From assembly GCA_965644295.1 (NCBI GenBank), contig CBFFRP010000283.1, positions 17,799-81,798 of the forward strand: DNA of 64,000 nucleotides. The letters are read 5' to 3'. This document shows positions 49,925 to 59,038 of the stretch, one piece after another. The notes under the pieces are model-generated. The model did no database searches. It had not been told where the DNA came from and worked only from the letters and a program-made list of their open reading frames with translations. Numbering within the stretch: the first letter of the stretch is position 1; the number at the start of each line of letters is the position of its first letter. The stretch comes from Paraphysomonas bandaiensis. Taxonomy: Eukaryota > Chrysophyceae. The position numbers and the translations under genes were made by a program.

Positions 49925-51985
49925 AGTGGCTGAGATGGGACAAACCTGAACCTCAAGATGCACATACCCTGACCAACATTATACGCACATTAGGTCTCGA
50001 TGATGTCAACCCTGATACGTACCAAGCAATCTTCACAGATGGATCATACACGCCCGGAGCTCTTTCCCACGCCGCCTTACGCATTTACACCCGCGCACAA
50101 GATGGACACATCTCGAAGGAGCGGCGGCTGTCTGGCTCCCCCCGGAGGATGCCTGGGAGAACGGCACCACTAAAATCCTGCGTCTAGAGACACCCTTTCG
50201 AGACGTTCCTTGACTTAACCCGTACGCGTACGAACTCATGGGAGCTGCTATATGGCACTTATACTCTCTGCGTGACTCCCTGCGCACATACCGATCAACA
50301 CAGACTGTAAAGCCGTATGCATCCGCACTGACGAGGCACTTTCCACCAGACGTCGGGCCCTACGACATCGCGCCAAGGGTGTACTGCTTGAAAGCATTGC
50401 GGCAAATAGAGCTTGTAAAAGCGGAATGTAGACTGGGTCCGATCACACCCCGAACGACGCACCATGGATGAATCTGAATGGACATATGCAGACAGAGGCA
50501 TCTACATTGCAGACGCCGTAGCCGGGAAGGACTGGCTTGAAGTTTACCGACTACTGGGCCGACAAAATTACACACTGTCTGTGATATCGAAGTAGACCAA
50601 CAAGCCATTGAGCGAATACTTACGACGGGTTTATGGCACTGGCGCCTATCCGGGGAACGACGGCCGCATCATACGAGTCCCCTGCTCACTGACTTCCAAA
50701 CCCTACGCAACCAACGGACGCTGGAGACCTACACTGCACTTCGAGATCAACGTTATATGGCCACAATCCCGACAGGGCGCCTGGATACTGGACAGACAGA
50801 TAGCACTACTTCCGCGCAAACTGGCACAAGCAGATGGTGATCCATCCAAGGATAAAGATAGTTCCCACCCTGCCTACGCCAGAGAGTACTCAATGCAGCA
50901 TTGGCATGGGACAAATCTTTTAGCATAGGGAGAGACTGGGCTAAAACCAAACAAGGTCTTGACCTGGCCAAGGCCGCATGTTCTGACTGTGGCTTTTGAC
51001 TAGACTCACTCAAACACATGTGTCTAGACTGCACAAATGACACCATCACCCAGATAAATACAAGAGACTGCCTTTCAAAGACACAAAAACGCGCTCCAAG
51101 TGATACTGAGAGATCAGGATCTACCCCACAGGACCACCAATGCGCTAGAGGCTCTCCAGTAGGGCCTGGAGCCCCTCCATCCCGCAGGTGGAGAGATACT
51201 GGACAGGTACCATCACCACAGCTCAACTCGAGATGGTTTTTGGAGATCACATCCATGAGTCCCTGACACCTCAAAGTCTGCGCAACCTTGAGGTAGCGGT
51301 CATCAGTCTGCTTCTCCCGCTTTTAGCTACAGCAAAGCTCATGATCCAAGATCGCAGTCGCCGCTATATATTACCCTACACAAAGGACCTCCTAGGCTAC
51401 TCCCGCGACCGCGTCAGAAACGTAGTCCGTCATGGAAGCGCCCAAGGGTGCTACGATTACTAGGAGTCCGTAGACGACCCGAGACTGGACCACCGCACAC
51501 ACGAACCCCACCAATCATATATACCCACAGGAACATATCACCGCCCCTCAAGAAACCCTCAGGTCCTCGACTACGACGCCGTCTCCGGCAACTTTACCTG
51601 TGCCCGAGGCCCAAACGGTGCACTGCGACAGTGACACATTCCAACTCTCAATCCACCTCTCAGCCCACACACCTAGCACTCGTCGGTATACTCAGGACCT
51701 TACTACAGAACCCTGCACCTCCACAAAAAGCCCAGTGGAGTCTCATCCCAAGGGGAGACCCCCTGATCACACGCGCCAGTGAGTCCTCACAATCAACATT
51801 AAGAACGGAAGTGGTCGCGCCAACAAGCAGCTTCTGTAGCGCTAAATAGTAGGATAATAGAGTTTGTACTGATTAGTTATGGGTAGAGGTCTAAATAGTC
51901 TGTCTAGCATTCAACTAGCCACTACATTGGTGCAGATTTTTAACGCCTATAATAAGACTATCAATATACGAGAGGATGATACAGC
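49925..51985 (+). pseudogene. LINE fossil with RNase H region and 3' tail
   Basis: Plus-strand decayed copy of the LINE at 4161-8631, starting just before the RNase H domain. Readable pieces include YQAIFTDGSYTPGAL near 50020, DESEWTYADRGIYIADAVAG near 50470, and MCLDCTNDTITQI near 51018. Each is broken by indels into different frames. The RT domain is absent. It runs into the shared tail from about 51795 (GAACGGAAGTGGTCGCGCC, CTTCTGTAGCGCTAAATAG) and ends near GCCTATAATAAGACTATC. It appears older than the copy at 4161-8631. Confidence 0.85.
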
Positions 51986-53216
51986 TGTAATCAGAAACTC
52001 TTAATGTGTGTCTACACAGTAAATTTGGGATTACAGGTAGCCTTCTGTAGCCACTTATCCAGATCGTTCTTAAAGCTCACAGAAGGCTGCATAAGTCTTT
52101 GTTCCAGTCCTATATGATTTAGATTTGTGCGTGTATTAGCCATATCTTGTTACAACATTTAAAACTGACATGCCTAAGATAGTTTAAAATATTAACTGAA
52201 CGATAATCAATTATTTGAAATTGTGATAATCATTTCTCGTCATTAATAGTCATTCGGTATTACACTGATGTTGTCACTTTTGCCAACCAATATTTTACAA
52301 TGATAGACACGATCTTGCACAATCAAAGTATTATTTTATGTTTCTCAGTATTATTCAAACAGCGGTTATAAAATCCGTAAAACACAGCTTTCAATTGATT
52401 ACAAAAGAGTAACACTCAGCATTATCTAAAAATGGACCTTAAATGTGATATCCCTTAAACCCAAAACTATACTTTATGCTGTTTGGTGTCACAGTGTTCA
52501 AGAATAACGTGTACAGAAACCTTAATATGCTAGCCACATTTAGAAAATCTGTTCTTAAACAGTGTGCAATCATGTTTACTGCATGTTTGATACAAAAAAT
52601 TAGACCCTCGGGTTTAATAGTTGATGCTACAGTAGTAATAACAAGTAGCACAAACGAACCTGTTATCATCCTCCTAATGATTGATGAATGGATATGATAG
52701 TGATATTATTACTGTCACTACCATCTTTGAAAAAAAACTATAACCGCAATGAGTAGTGTATGCAGAATCAAATCATTCAGAGCAAAAGATTTTAAGTATT
52801 GACTGACTAGATTAACACTAAATAAAATGTTATGGGCAATAAATAATAAATTGCAATGTATTGGCGCAGTAGTTTCAATTAATAATATTACAATACTTTT
52901 ATATTCATCCCCATAGGCAATCCGCAATAACAAAATTGTGTTACCTATGACTGAAAGTTATAAATCTGGCACAAATGCTGTACATAGTGCATAAATTTAA
53001 ATTATAACGTACATTTTCGAATCGTGCAGAATTGACGTAGGTTTAAAATTTAAAACTTAATAATAAAGTATAGCAATGAAAGCAAGTTCCTTATGTATTA
53101 CAAAATCTACGCTAGTATATGCTAGCTAAGCATATCAGAATACACATGGGAATATATTTAACTAAAGGAGTATGCCAATAAAGCAAGTGACTATATTGCA
53201 TGCTCCCACCGGCGCT
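51986..53216. other. AT-rich gene-free stretch
   Basis: About 1.2 kb. Three short ORFs (52439-52933) on both strands are AT-rich and lack motifs. I see no gene or RNA. Confidence 0.5.
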
Positions 53217-54033
53217 TTATCTCTTGACCCACTGCTTCCTCTTGCGCGCCTTCTTGAATCCAGCCTTCTTTCTTTCAACCATTCTGGAGTCCCGAGTCAA
53301 TAATTTATCTACAAGTATACCACACAATTATTTTACTTAAGAAAAGCTCGAAAGGCACTTACGGCGCTTCAAGATAGGTTTAAAAAGCGGCTCAAATGCC
53401 TCAATGGCACGGGCTATACCATGTCTAACCGCCCCAGCTTGTCCTAATAGAAATTACTCTAAGCTAATAATTATTACCTTACTTACCCATACGGCCTCCT
53501 CCCTTTACTGTGCACCAGACATCGAAAAGCCCGGCGGTGTCGGTCGCCATAAATGGTTCCAGAGCATGCATGCGTGCACCAGATTGGAAATACTCTGCAA
53601 AATTTTGACGATTGACAATAAATTGCCCCACACCCTGCTTAATCCATACTCTTGCAACAGCTGTCTTTCGTCTTCCTGTCCCATACGCAGCACCATATTT
53701 ATCAATACTTTTGGCTCTAAATATTGTTGGATGCGGACGATCATCAATAAAATCCAATGGAGGCTCTTCACTGCCTTCGAGACCATTCTCAGAAAATTCT
53801 GATTTATGATTATTATACCCTATCTCACTATTGATTTTCGAGCTAACTGGTGTGGCGATACGTGTGTCTGTGTTACTACTACAGCAGCGGATGAGACTGC
53901 TCGACACATTTCTCTGAGAGCTCTGAAATAACATGTTATGAATATTACTGAGAGGGTTAGTGGAACGCACAAGGCGTGCACACGCTAGCCCGAAGCGCTT
54001 CATCGCAGCAGGTGAAATAGACGTAGTGCTCAA
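53217..54033 (-). CDS. Mitochondrial small-subunit ribosomal protein uS9m
   Basis: Three exons (54033-53487, 53443-53363, 53308-53217) give 239 residues. The C-terminal 130 residues are uS9: YGTGRRKTAVARVWIKQG, GQFIVNRQNFAEYF, TVKGGGRMGQAGAVRHGIA and the basic tail TRDSRMVERKKAGFKKAR ending QWVKR. The last residues reach the decoding centre in this family. The first 100 residues are Ser/Asn/Arg-rich and suit a mitochondrial presequence. The start may be M1 or M11, since MKRFGLACARLVRS is the better leader. A bacterial-like S9 of a plastid is less likely without a bipartite leader. A CATA microsatellite begins about 35 bp upstream of the start. Confidence 0.9.
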
Positions 54034-54066
54034 TAGTTATCAGATTACAACAAACCCCACCCACAT

Positions 54067-54374
54067 ATACATACATACATACATACATACATACATACAT
54101 ACATACATACATACATACATACATACATACATACATACATACGTACATACATACATACATACATACATACATACATACATGCATACATACATACATACAT
54201 ACATACATACATACATACATACATACATACATACATACATACATACATACATACATACATACATACATGCATACATACATACATGCATACATACATACAT
54301 ACATACATACATACATGCATACATACATGCATACATACATTCATACATACATACATACATACATACATACATAC
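54067..54374. repeat. Tetranucleotide microsatellite (CATA)n, second
   Basis: About 77 units of CATA over 308 bp, with scattered CGTA, CATG and CATTC variants. It lies between the divergent starts of uS9m (54033, -) and the ankyrin protein (54570, +), in the same orientation as the array at 35247-35488. Interruptions suggest it is older than the first. All ORFs in it are artefacts. Confidence 0.97.
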
Positions 54375-54569
54375 AATACGGATGGGCACAGTCGGTTTGT
54401 TCCAATAGTCGTACTGCGGCAGTTTTCTATTAACGTCTGCATGTATGTCTGCTCTGTATGAGTGTTTATAGCTACTCATATATAACACTCCTCTTCATAC
54501 CAGCACGACCCTATCTCATAACATGTATTATCCTCTTCATTAGTTATATTATCAGTCATATCTGTACCA

Positions 54570-55913
54570 ATGGAAGCGAAGAATACACTCCCTGCTATCC
54601 CAAGTGCACAACAACCAGAGGAAGTAGAAGACGACGACGAGGACTTGTTTAATTCATCTGATGAATCAAGCGATGACGAAGATGGAAATAGAAAAACAAA
54701 TCTTCAAAGTGTGAATAGTTATTTACGAAAGAAAAAGAAGAACTTTCTTAAGATGTTTATCGATTATGGACCGCCTTATACAAAAATGGAAACTGGTATC
54801 ACTTTATTGGATGAATGTGCACTGCCAGAGCCATCTTTATTTGAGATTCATTCAATGTTGAATGCTAGAATTACTCCTAATTTCCAGGACCCTGAAGACT
54901 ACTATAATTCTGCAATGCATTGGTGCGCGAGACATGCTCATTTGCGAGCTATGAAACTTTTGAAACGAGCAAAAGTTGAAATGAACCCACAAAATGAGTT
55001 CGGCCAGACTCCATTGCATATATTATGCATGATGGTTTTCCCGGAAGACAAGAGGAAGCGCCAAATGAAGACATTTAACTGGATGTTATCTCAGGGCAGT
55101 AATATAAATATTCGCGATAAAGGCGGCTATTGCCCGATAGATTATGCCGCAATGAATGGCCATGAGCTTATGGTGGAAATATTACTTGAGCGCGGAGCTG
55201 AGGTGCTACGTGACAATCACACTTTTGTTGCCACTCGTCAGCAGCTTTTACATGTCACAGTGGGAGAGAATGCGAAACGAATGATTCAAGACCGCATTCG
55301 TAATGTGGTCGCTGAAAAGGAAGCTGAGGTAGAGCGTAAACGCATAGAGAAAGCAATTGCAGAAGAAGCTGCGAATCTTAAAAAACGACATGCTCGTTTG
55401 GCACGTAAGAGACAAGAGGCGATAGAAGCCAAAGCGATCGCTGACGAGCGCGAGTTCCAGGAAAAAAAGGAAGCAGAGAAGAAAAAGAAGCTCGAAGAGG
55501 ACGCACGGTTGCTGCGACAAGAGCGAACTGCGAGCAATAAGCGTTTAGGGGGATGGAAAAAGAAGGGATATAATGGTAGGTGGGAATATCAGAACAGAGA
55601 AGGGCCTGTTGACAAGAAAGCTGAGAGGGACGAGTTGTATCATAGTAATCGGAGATTGATGAAAACACTTCGTGATAAGAATAAATTCGAAGTATACAAC
55701 GACCGATGGAAACGCACAACAGGAGGAAGTGAGTTAGAAGTTGTCTGGACGAAGCAAGCAGTGTTTGACATACCTGATTTGGATTCAGATGATGAGAAGA
55801 GCGACACAGTTCAGAAGAGAAAGCCTAAGGTCATTGACAGTCTGGCCTATCATGATGAAAATGATGCCGAGCTAGAAGGGGAAGACATAGATGATTTACT
55901 AGAATTCACTTAA
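54570..55913 (+). CDS. Ankyrin-repeat and coiled-coil protein
   Basis: Intronless, 447 residues. An acidic N-terminus (EEVEDDDEDLF) is followed by ankyrin repeats in about residues 85-215 (NSAMHWCARHAHLRAMKLL, NEFGQTPLHILC, DKGGYCPIDYAAMNGHELMV). A long charged coiled coil runs over about 235-325, rich in Arg, Lys, Glu and Ala. A Trp-containing region (GGWKKKGYNGRWEYQNREGP) follows, then an acidic C-terminus (ELEGEDIDDLLEF). I recognise no specific family; such layouts are common in flagellar and cytoskeletal proteins of protists. It is the last host gene before the viral element. Confidence 0.8.
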   Translation: MEAKNTLPAIPSAQQPEEVEDDDEDLFNSSDESSDDEDGNRKTNLQSVNSYLRKKKKNFLKMFIDYGPPYTKMETGITLLDECALPEPSLFEIHSMLNARITPNFQDPEDYYNSAMHWCARHAHLRAMKLLKRAKVEMNPQNEFGQTPLHILCMMVFPEDKRKRQMKTFNWMLSQGSNINIRDKGGYCPIDYAAMNGHELMVEILLERGAEVLRDNHTFVATRQQLLHVTVGENAKRMIQDRIRNVVAEKEAEVERKRIEKAIAEEAANLKKRHARLARKRQEAIEAKAIADEREFQEKKEAEKKKKLEEDARLLRQERTASNKRLGGWKKKGYNGRWEYQNREGPVDKKAERDELYHSNRRLMKTLRDKNKFEVYNDRWKRTTGGSELEVVWTKQAVFDIPDLDSDDEKSDTVQKRKPKVIDSLAYHDENDAELEGEDIDDLLEFT

Positions 55914-56283
55914 ACAATGATATTGTGTAGTTTATTTGTAACCGTATACGGTTCACTGAAATATTTTAAGTTGTGTTTTGTATATACCTAGGCTTTAGCA
56001 CAAGTTCTTGTATTATATTCGACCTGTAATGAATACAGTACCTTCATATTCACAGTATAGAAATCAAAGAATTGATACATTGATATATATTTAGACTAAT
56101 TTATAATGCACTATTAAGTGATACAATACTATGTGATCCTTACGTCGCGCAACACAGCTACGAAAGCATAATGAACAACAAGCAGAAAGCTAGTGAATCT
56201 TAATTAAATTAATTGATACTGTTACTATACGTACCACAGTATTCGTTTTTAACTTCCAACATTAAACTCATAACATAGTACGC
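55914..56283. other. Host 3' flank and putative junction zone
   Basis: About 370 bp with host-like composition. It should hold the 3' UTR of the ankyrin gene. The change to viral composition occurs after this stretch. I cannot place the exact junction because the other end of the element is outside the window. Confidence 0.4.
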
Positions 56284-56826
56284 TACCACGAACCTGCACA
56301 CACACAGAGAGAGGGGGGGGGGTCTTCGACCCTAGCCGTGTTAACCGTGACCATAAAAACTATTAATTTATACTGACCCTTACCCCTATGGTATCGCTGT
56401 GTATCACGTACAAGTGCTTCCAATATTGTACATTACATTTTTTTATACACTTTTTTGCATAAAAAATGTCGTGTCACCTTTCACAATAAAAAATGCAAAA
56501 AAAATCTTATTTTCACAAATTCTGTAACAGTATACACTACATTTTTTACAACATTTTTCTTAAAAAAAAACTTTTTTCTAAAAAATAAATATCAGAAATA
56601 AATATTTTCAACAAAAATGTCAAAAAAAATGCAATCAAAATAAAATAATACTATACATATTAACCCCAGCGATCAACCGACCCTATTAACCAAGCGATCA
56701 ACCGACCCTATTAACCAAACAATCAACCAACCCTGACTTAAACACCGAACAATTACAACAGATAGACGGAACAACAGACCTGTTTAACACTATATATAGA
56801 CATGCCGTATTTTACTCCCTGTTTTA
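56284..56826. other. Left non-coding end of the viral element
   Basis: Holds a CACACA-GAGAGA-G(10) simple run near 56299-56320, about 200 bp of A and T homopolymer runs (56430-56640), and tandem 25-bp repeats at 56669-56737. There is no ORF. A terminal inverted repeat would be expected here, but its partner lies outside the window. Confidence 0.5.
56669..56737. repeat. 25-bp tandem repeats at viral left end
   Basis: Two identical 25-bp units at 56669-56693 and 56694-56718 (each GCGATCAACCGACCC then TATTAACCAA), followed by a degenerate partial third to about 56737. They lie between the AT-rich end and the first gene. Such iterated sites near a viral end may bind a replication or transcription protein; this is inference. 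Confidence 0.85.
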
Positions 56827-56873
56827 CATATATAAGAATATAAAATAATAAAAAAATATATAGTTATATTATA
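56827..56873 (+). promoter_or_regulatory. Class I viral promoter motif, gene A
   Basis: ACATATATAAGAATATAAAA, then AATAAAAAAATATATAG, TTATAT and TATAATG, with ATG being the start codon of gene A. Nearly the same 47-52 bp stands before gene B' (57721-57772). Confidence 0.6.
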
Positions 56874-57305
56874 ATGTCAAAAGAAATAAAATATTTCAGT
56901 TGTTGTGAAAATGTTGATTCCGAGCGTAACGGTAAGTACTATTACAAACATAAAAAGTACATTCATAAAAATCCTTCTGACTGTTTAAAACATAAGTTAA
57001 ATAGGCCAGCTGATGAAGTCAATGATATAATAAGCAAACGGTTTAAAAAGGATGCTATATATAGTAGTCTTCTTAGTTTTGTACCATGTAACAATTCACC
57101 TGAATGTTACGAATGGCATGATAAATTTATTATTGATTCAGGTTTAAGAGAAAATGAAGATGATGATATTCAAGATGAATTTTATCTTAAAAATAAGTTT
57201 TGGGATTCAGTTGTTTATATTATTGAAAATGACGGCAATAAAGAGAAAATGGAAGCGGATAAGTGGACATATTCAATGAATATTATTGATAATATAATTT
57301 GTTAA
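56874..57305 (+). CDS. Orphan viral protein A
   Basis: 143 residues, no known family. It is a paralogue of A' (58094-58540): both share IKYF-x-CCENVD, a DC..KHKL element, a DEV-x-D-I..RFKK helix, and a C-terminal WD..(8)..YIIENDGNK-x-KM..KW-x-YS. The Cys pair at the start and the Cys/His cluster around residue 40 could bind zinc, though the cluster is cleaner in A' (CSDCKKH). There is no signal peptide or membrane helix. The fixed start with the class I motif supports it as a real gene. It stands first in the element, where early or accessory genes often lie. Confidence 0.8.
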   Translation: MSKEIKYFSCCENVDSERNGKYYYKHKKYIHKNPSDCLKHKLNRPADEVNDIISKRFKKDAIYSSLLSFVPCNNSPECYEWHDKFIIDSGLRENEDDDIQDEFYLKNKFWDSVVYIIENDGNKEKMEADKWTYSMNIIDNIIC

Positions 57306-57344
57306 AAACATTATAGAATTATTTTTTTGTAATGATACATTATA

Positions 57345-57674
57345 ATGTCAAAGGCCGAAAGTAATAAATTTTTCTTTATGGAAATGGAAGGTAAAATTTT
57401 TAGTGTTAAACGTGATTACAAAACAAACGTACAGAACGAAATAGAACAAGGCAAAAAGGAAATGAACATTTTAATAGATAAACAGAATAACATAAATGAA
57501 GAATTATTAAAACTTAACAATAAAATAAGTGATAAAAAAATGTCTTTGTTAACTAAGAGGCAGCTATTAGAATTATACTGCGGCAAGAAACGCATACCGT
57601 GCTTGGATTTTTTCAAAAAAAATGTTACCGATGTTTATATTGATGATGACACAGACAGCGACGAGGACTGTTAA
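57345..57674 (+). CDS. Orphan viral protein B, coiled coil
   Basis: 109 residues. It is a paralogue of B' (57773-58057): both start with a short strand ((M/L)EMEGKIFSVKRDY versus LLKLKGEVYCIRKTH). A heptad-rich helix follows, and both end it in LL-x-(K/E)RQL-(L/I). B has an extra Cys-containing segment (YCGKKRIPCLDFF) and an acidic end DDDTDSDED. The TATAATG start motif lies 39 bp after the stop of A, so A and B may share a transcript. Function unknown; the coiled coil suggests a dimeric adaptor. Confidence 0.75.
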   Translation: MSKAESNKFFFMEMEGKIFSVKRDYKTNVQNEIEQGKKEMNILIDKQNNINEELLKLNNKISDKKMSLLTKRQLLELYCGKKRIPCLDFFKKNVTDVYIDDDTDSDEDC

Positions 57675-57720
57675 CAGCAATAAAACATTGACTATTAAAT
57701 TATAATTTATTTCAATTATT

Positions 57721-57772
57721 ACATATGTAAAAATATAAAATAATTAAAAAAAATATATAGTTATATATTATA
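57721..57772 (+). promoter_or_regulatory. Class I viral promoter motif, gene B'
   Basis: ACATATGTAAAAATATAAAA, AATTAAAAAAAATATATAG and TTATATATTATAATG. It is near-identical to 56827-56873 although the downstream genes (A and B') are not paralogues of each other. Confidence 0.6.
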
Positions 57773-58057
57773 ATGAGTGAGTATTTATTAAAGTTGAAAG
57801 GAGAAGTGTACTGTATTAGAAAAACACATATGCCTAAAATTCAGGAAGAGATAAGAAATTTAGACAGAGAAATAGAAGACATGAAAATTACATTATCAGA
57901 ACTTCAGAAACAAAAGAAAGAGTTACAAGTAGAGCTATTAAATGAACGGCAATTAATCATATATGAAAATAAAGACGAAGATAAAAGGACTGAATTATTA
58001 AGAAAATATGATTTTCTACACGGTGAATATCGCAGTGATTCTGTAGGATGGAAATAA
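57773..58057 (+). CDS. Orphan viral protein B', coiled coil
   Basis: 94 residues, a divergent copy of B: strand, then coiled coil (EEIRNLDREIEDMKITLSE), then NERQLIIYE. It lacks the Cys segment and acidic end of B. Its last 45 nt, including the stop, recur at 58644-58688. It shares the class I start motif with gene A. Confidence 0.75.
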   Translation: MSEYLLKLKGEVYCIRKTHMPKIQEEIRNLDREIEDMKITLSELQKQKKELQVELLNERQLIIYENKDEDKRTELLRKYDFLHGEYRSDSVGWK

Positions 58058-58093
58058 AATATTATAATAATATAAATATATGCTGTTATTATA

Positions 58094-58540
58094 ATGCCAC
58101 ACACAGATATAAAATATTTCATATGTTGTGAAAATGTTGATGATGAAGCAAAAGGTGAATGCGTGGATGATAACGATATAATATATAAACATCGTGATTG
58201 TTCTGACTGCAAAAAGCATAAATTAAGTAAAACAGTTGATGAAGTTCAGGATGTAATACACAGACGTTTTAAAAAACGTTTTGATGTCGCTATGTTACAT
58301 TATCCTCATGAATTTTCTACATTTTTAAATAATTGTTCAGAACAATATATTAACGATAATAATTTAAAAGAAAGAAAAAACGAAGTTATTACCAAAGATG
58401 GCCGTTATTTATGGGATAAACTCTTAAATGCAATTGAATACATCATAGAAAACGACGGAAATAAAAGAAAAATGAAAACAAAAAAATGGAAATATTCATT
58501 AAATGTTGTTGACAAACTAATGGATGATGATGATGATTGA
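58094..58540 (+). CDS. Orphan viral protein A'
   Basis: 148 residues, a paralogue of A: IKYFICCENVD at the start, CSDCKKHKL near residue 40, DEVQDVIHRRFKK, and YIIENDGNKRKMKTKKW near the end. The CC..C-x2-C-x2-H pattern could form a zinc site. It ends in an Asp run. The start motif TTATTATAATG is 36 bp after the stop of B'. With A, B and B' it completes an A-B-B'-A' block. Confidence 0.8.
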   Translation: MPHTDIKYFICCENVDDEAKGECVDDNDIIYKHRDCSDCKKHKLSKTVDEVQDVIHRRFKKRFDVAMLHYPHEFSTFLNNCSEQYINDNNLKERKNEVITKDGRYLWDKLLNAIEYIIENDGNKRKMKTKKWKYSLNVVDKLMDDDDD

Positions 58541-58645
58541 TAAACTGATAAGGTAAATTAAGGGATAAAAACGCGATAATTGTTCGCGAAATTATCCCTT
58601 AGATGTAAAATATATAAATATATTATGTGATATACTTATATATGG
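58536..58645. repeat. Hairpin-plus-start-motif unit, copy 1
   Basis: 110-bp unit repeated at 58699-58811 with three added A residues. It begins at the stop of A' (ATTGATAAACTGATAAGG), contains the hairpin at 58559-58601, then TATATAAATATATTATGTG, ATATACTTATATATGG. The copies are otherwise identical, so the duplication is recent or kept identical by selection or conversion. Confidence 0.9.
58559..58601. promoter_or_regulatory. Perfect-arm hairpin, copy 1
   Basis: Arms TAAGGGATAA and TTATCCCTTA pair perfectly over 10 bp. Inside, AAA faces AAA, then CGCGA pairs with TCGCG around the loop TAATTGT. It lies 19 bp after the stop of A'. It could act in RNA as a 3'-end signal or in DNA as a protein or replication site; the sequence cannot decide. 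Confidence 0.85.
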
Positions 58646-58688
58646 TGAATATCGCAGTGATTCTGTAGGATGGAAATAAAATATTATA
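58644..58688 (+). pseudogene. Stranded 3' fragment of gene B'
   Basis: 45 bp identical to 58022-58066, the last codons and stop of B' plus a little 3' flank. It is joined directly to the ATG of repeat copy 1 (58642-58644) but out of frame: that ATG reads only eight codons before TAG. I infer a lost extra B'-type gene once driven by the first hairpin unit. Confidence 0.75.
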
Positions 58689-58698
58689 AAAAAATGCA

Positions 58699-58811
58699 AT
58701 TGATAAACTGATAAGGTAAATTAAGGGATAAAAACGCGATAATTGTTCGCGAAATTATCCCTTAGATGTAAAAAAATATATAAATATATTATGTGATATA
58801 CTTATATATGG
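58699..58811. repeat. Hairpin-plus-start-motif unit, copy 2
   Basis: Second copy of the unit at 58536-58645. Its terminal ATGG supplies the start codon (58808) of the small ORF ahead of the penton gene, which shows what the unit normally does: it brings a start site. Confidence 0.9.
58722..58764. promoter_or_regulatory. Perfect-arm hairpin, copy 2
   Basis: Identical 43-nt hairpin to 58559-58601 (10-bp outer arms, AAA/AAA bulge, 5-bp inner arms, 7-nt loop). It lies 44 bp before the start codon at 58808, so it is upstream of a gene here rather than only at a gene end. Confidence 0.85.
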
Positions 58812-59038
58812 ACGGCCTAGAATGGGAAATAAACTATGATAATTATGAATTTCCAAAGAAAAATATTATAGACTTAGACAGAGTAATTAACTTAGACACA
58901 CCAAAATTAAACAGAAATAATAATATAGATACAGACATGTTGACTTATGATTTTGCAGAAATAAAAATATCTAATAATGTTAATGGAGAAAATACAGATT
59001 GTTCTAAACAGCAAGACAGCAAACCAATACCTAAATAA
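58808..59038 (+). CDS. Small viral ORF overlapping the penton gene
   Basis: 76 residues from the ATG at 58808, which is set by the TATATATGG of repeat copy 2. It is rich in Asn, Asp and Ile (NNNIDTDMLTYDFAEIKIS), with no known domain. Its last 62 nt overlap the penton ORF, which lies in the +1 frame. It may be a separate leader protein, or the N-terminal part of the penton protein joined by +1 frameshifting. Confidence 0.6.
   Translation: MDGLEWEINYDNYEFPKKNIIDLDRVINLDTPKLNRNNNIDTDMLTYDFAEIKISNNVNGENTDCSKQQDSKPIPK

Noticed and set aside
53957-54488. More MYVC/IHTY ORFs
   Set aside because: Same artefact from the second CATA array.
57345-58540. CRISPR-like or toxin-antitoxin reading of the duplicated small genes
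   Set aside because: No spaced repeats, and paired duplication alone is not evidence for a toxin system in a eukaryotic virus.
58793-58807. Earlier non-ATG start for the small viral ORF
   Set aside because: The ATG at 58808 matches the start position in the duplicated unit at 58642, so it is preferred.
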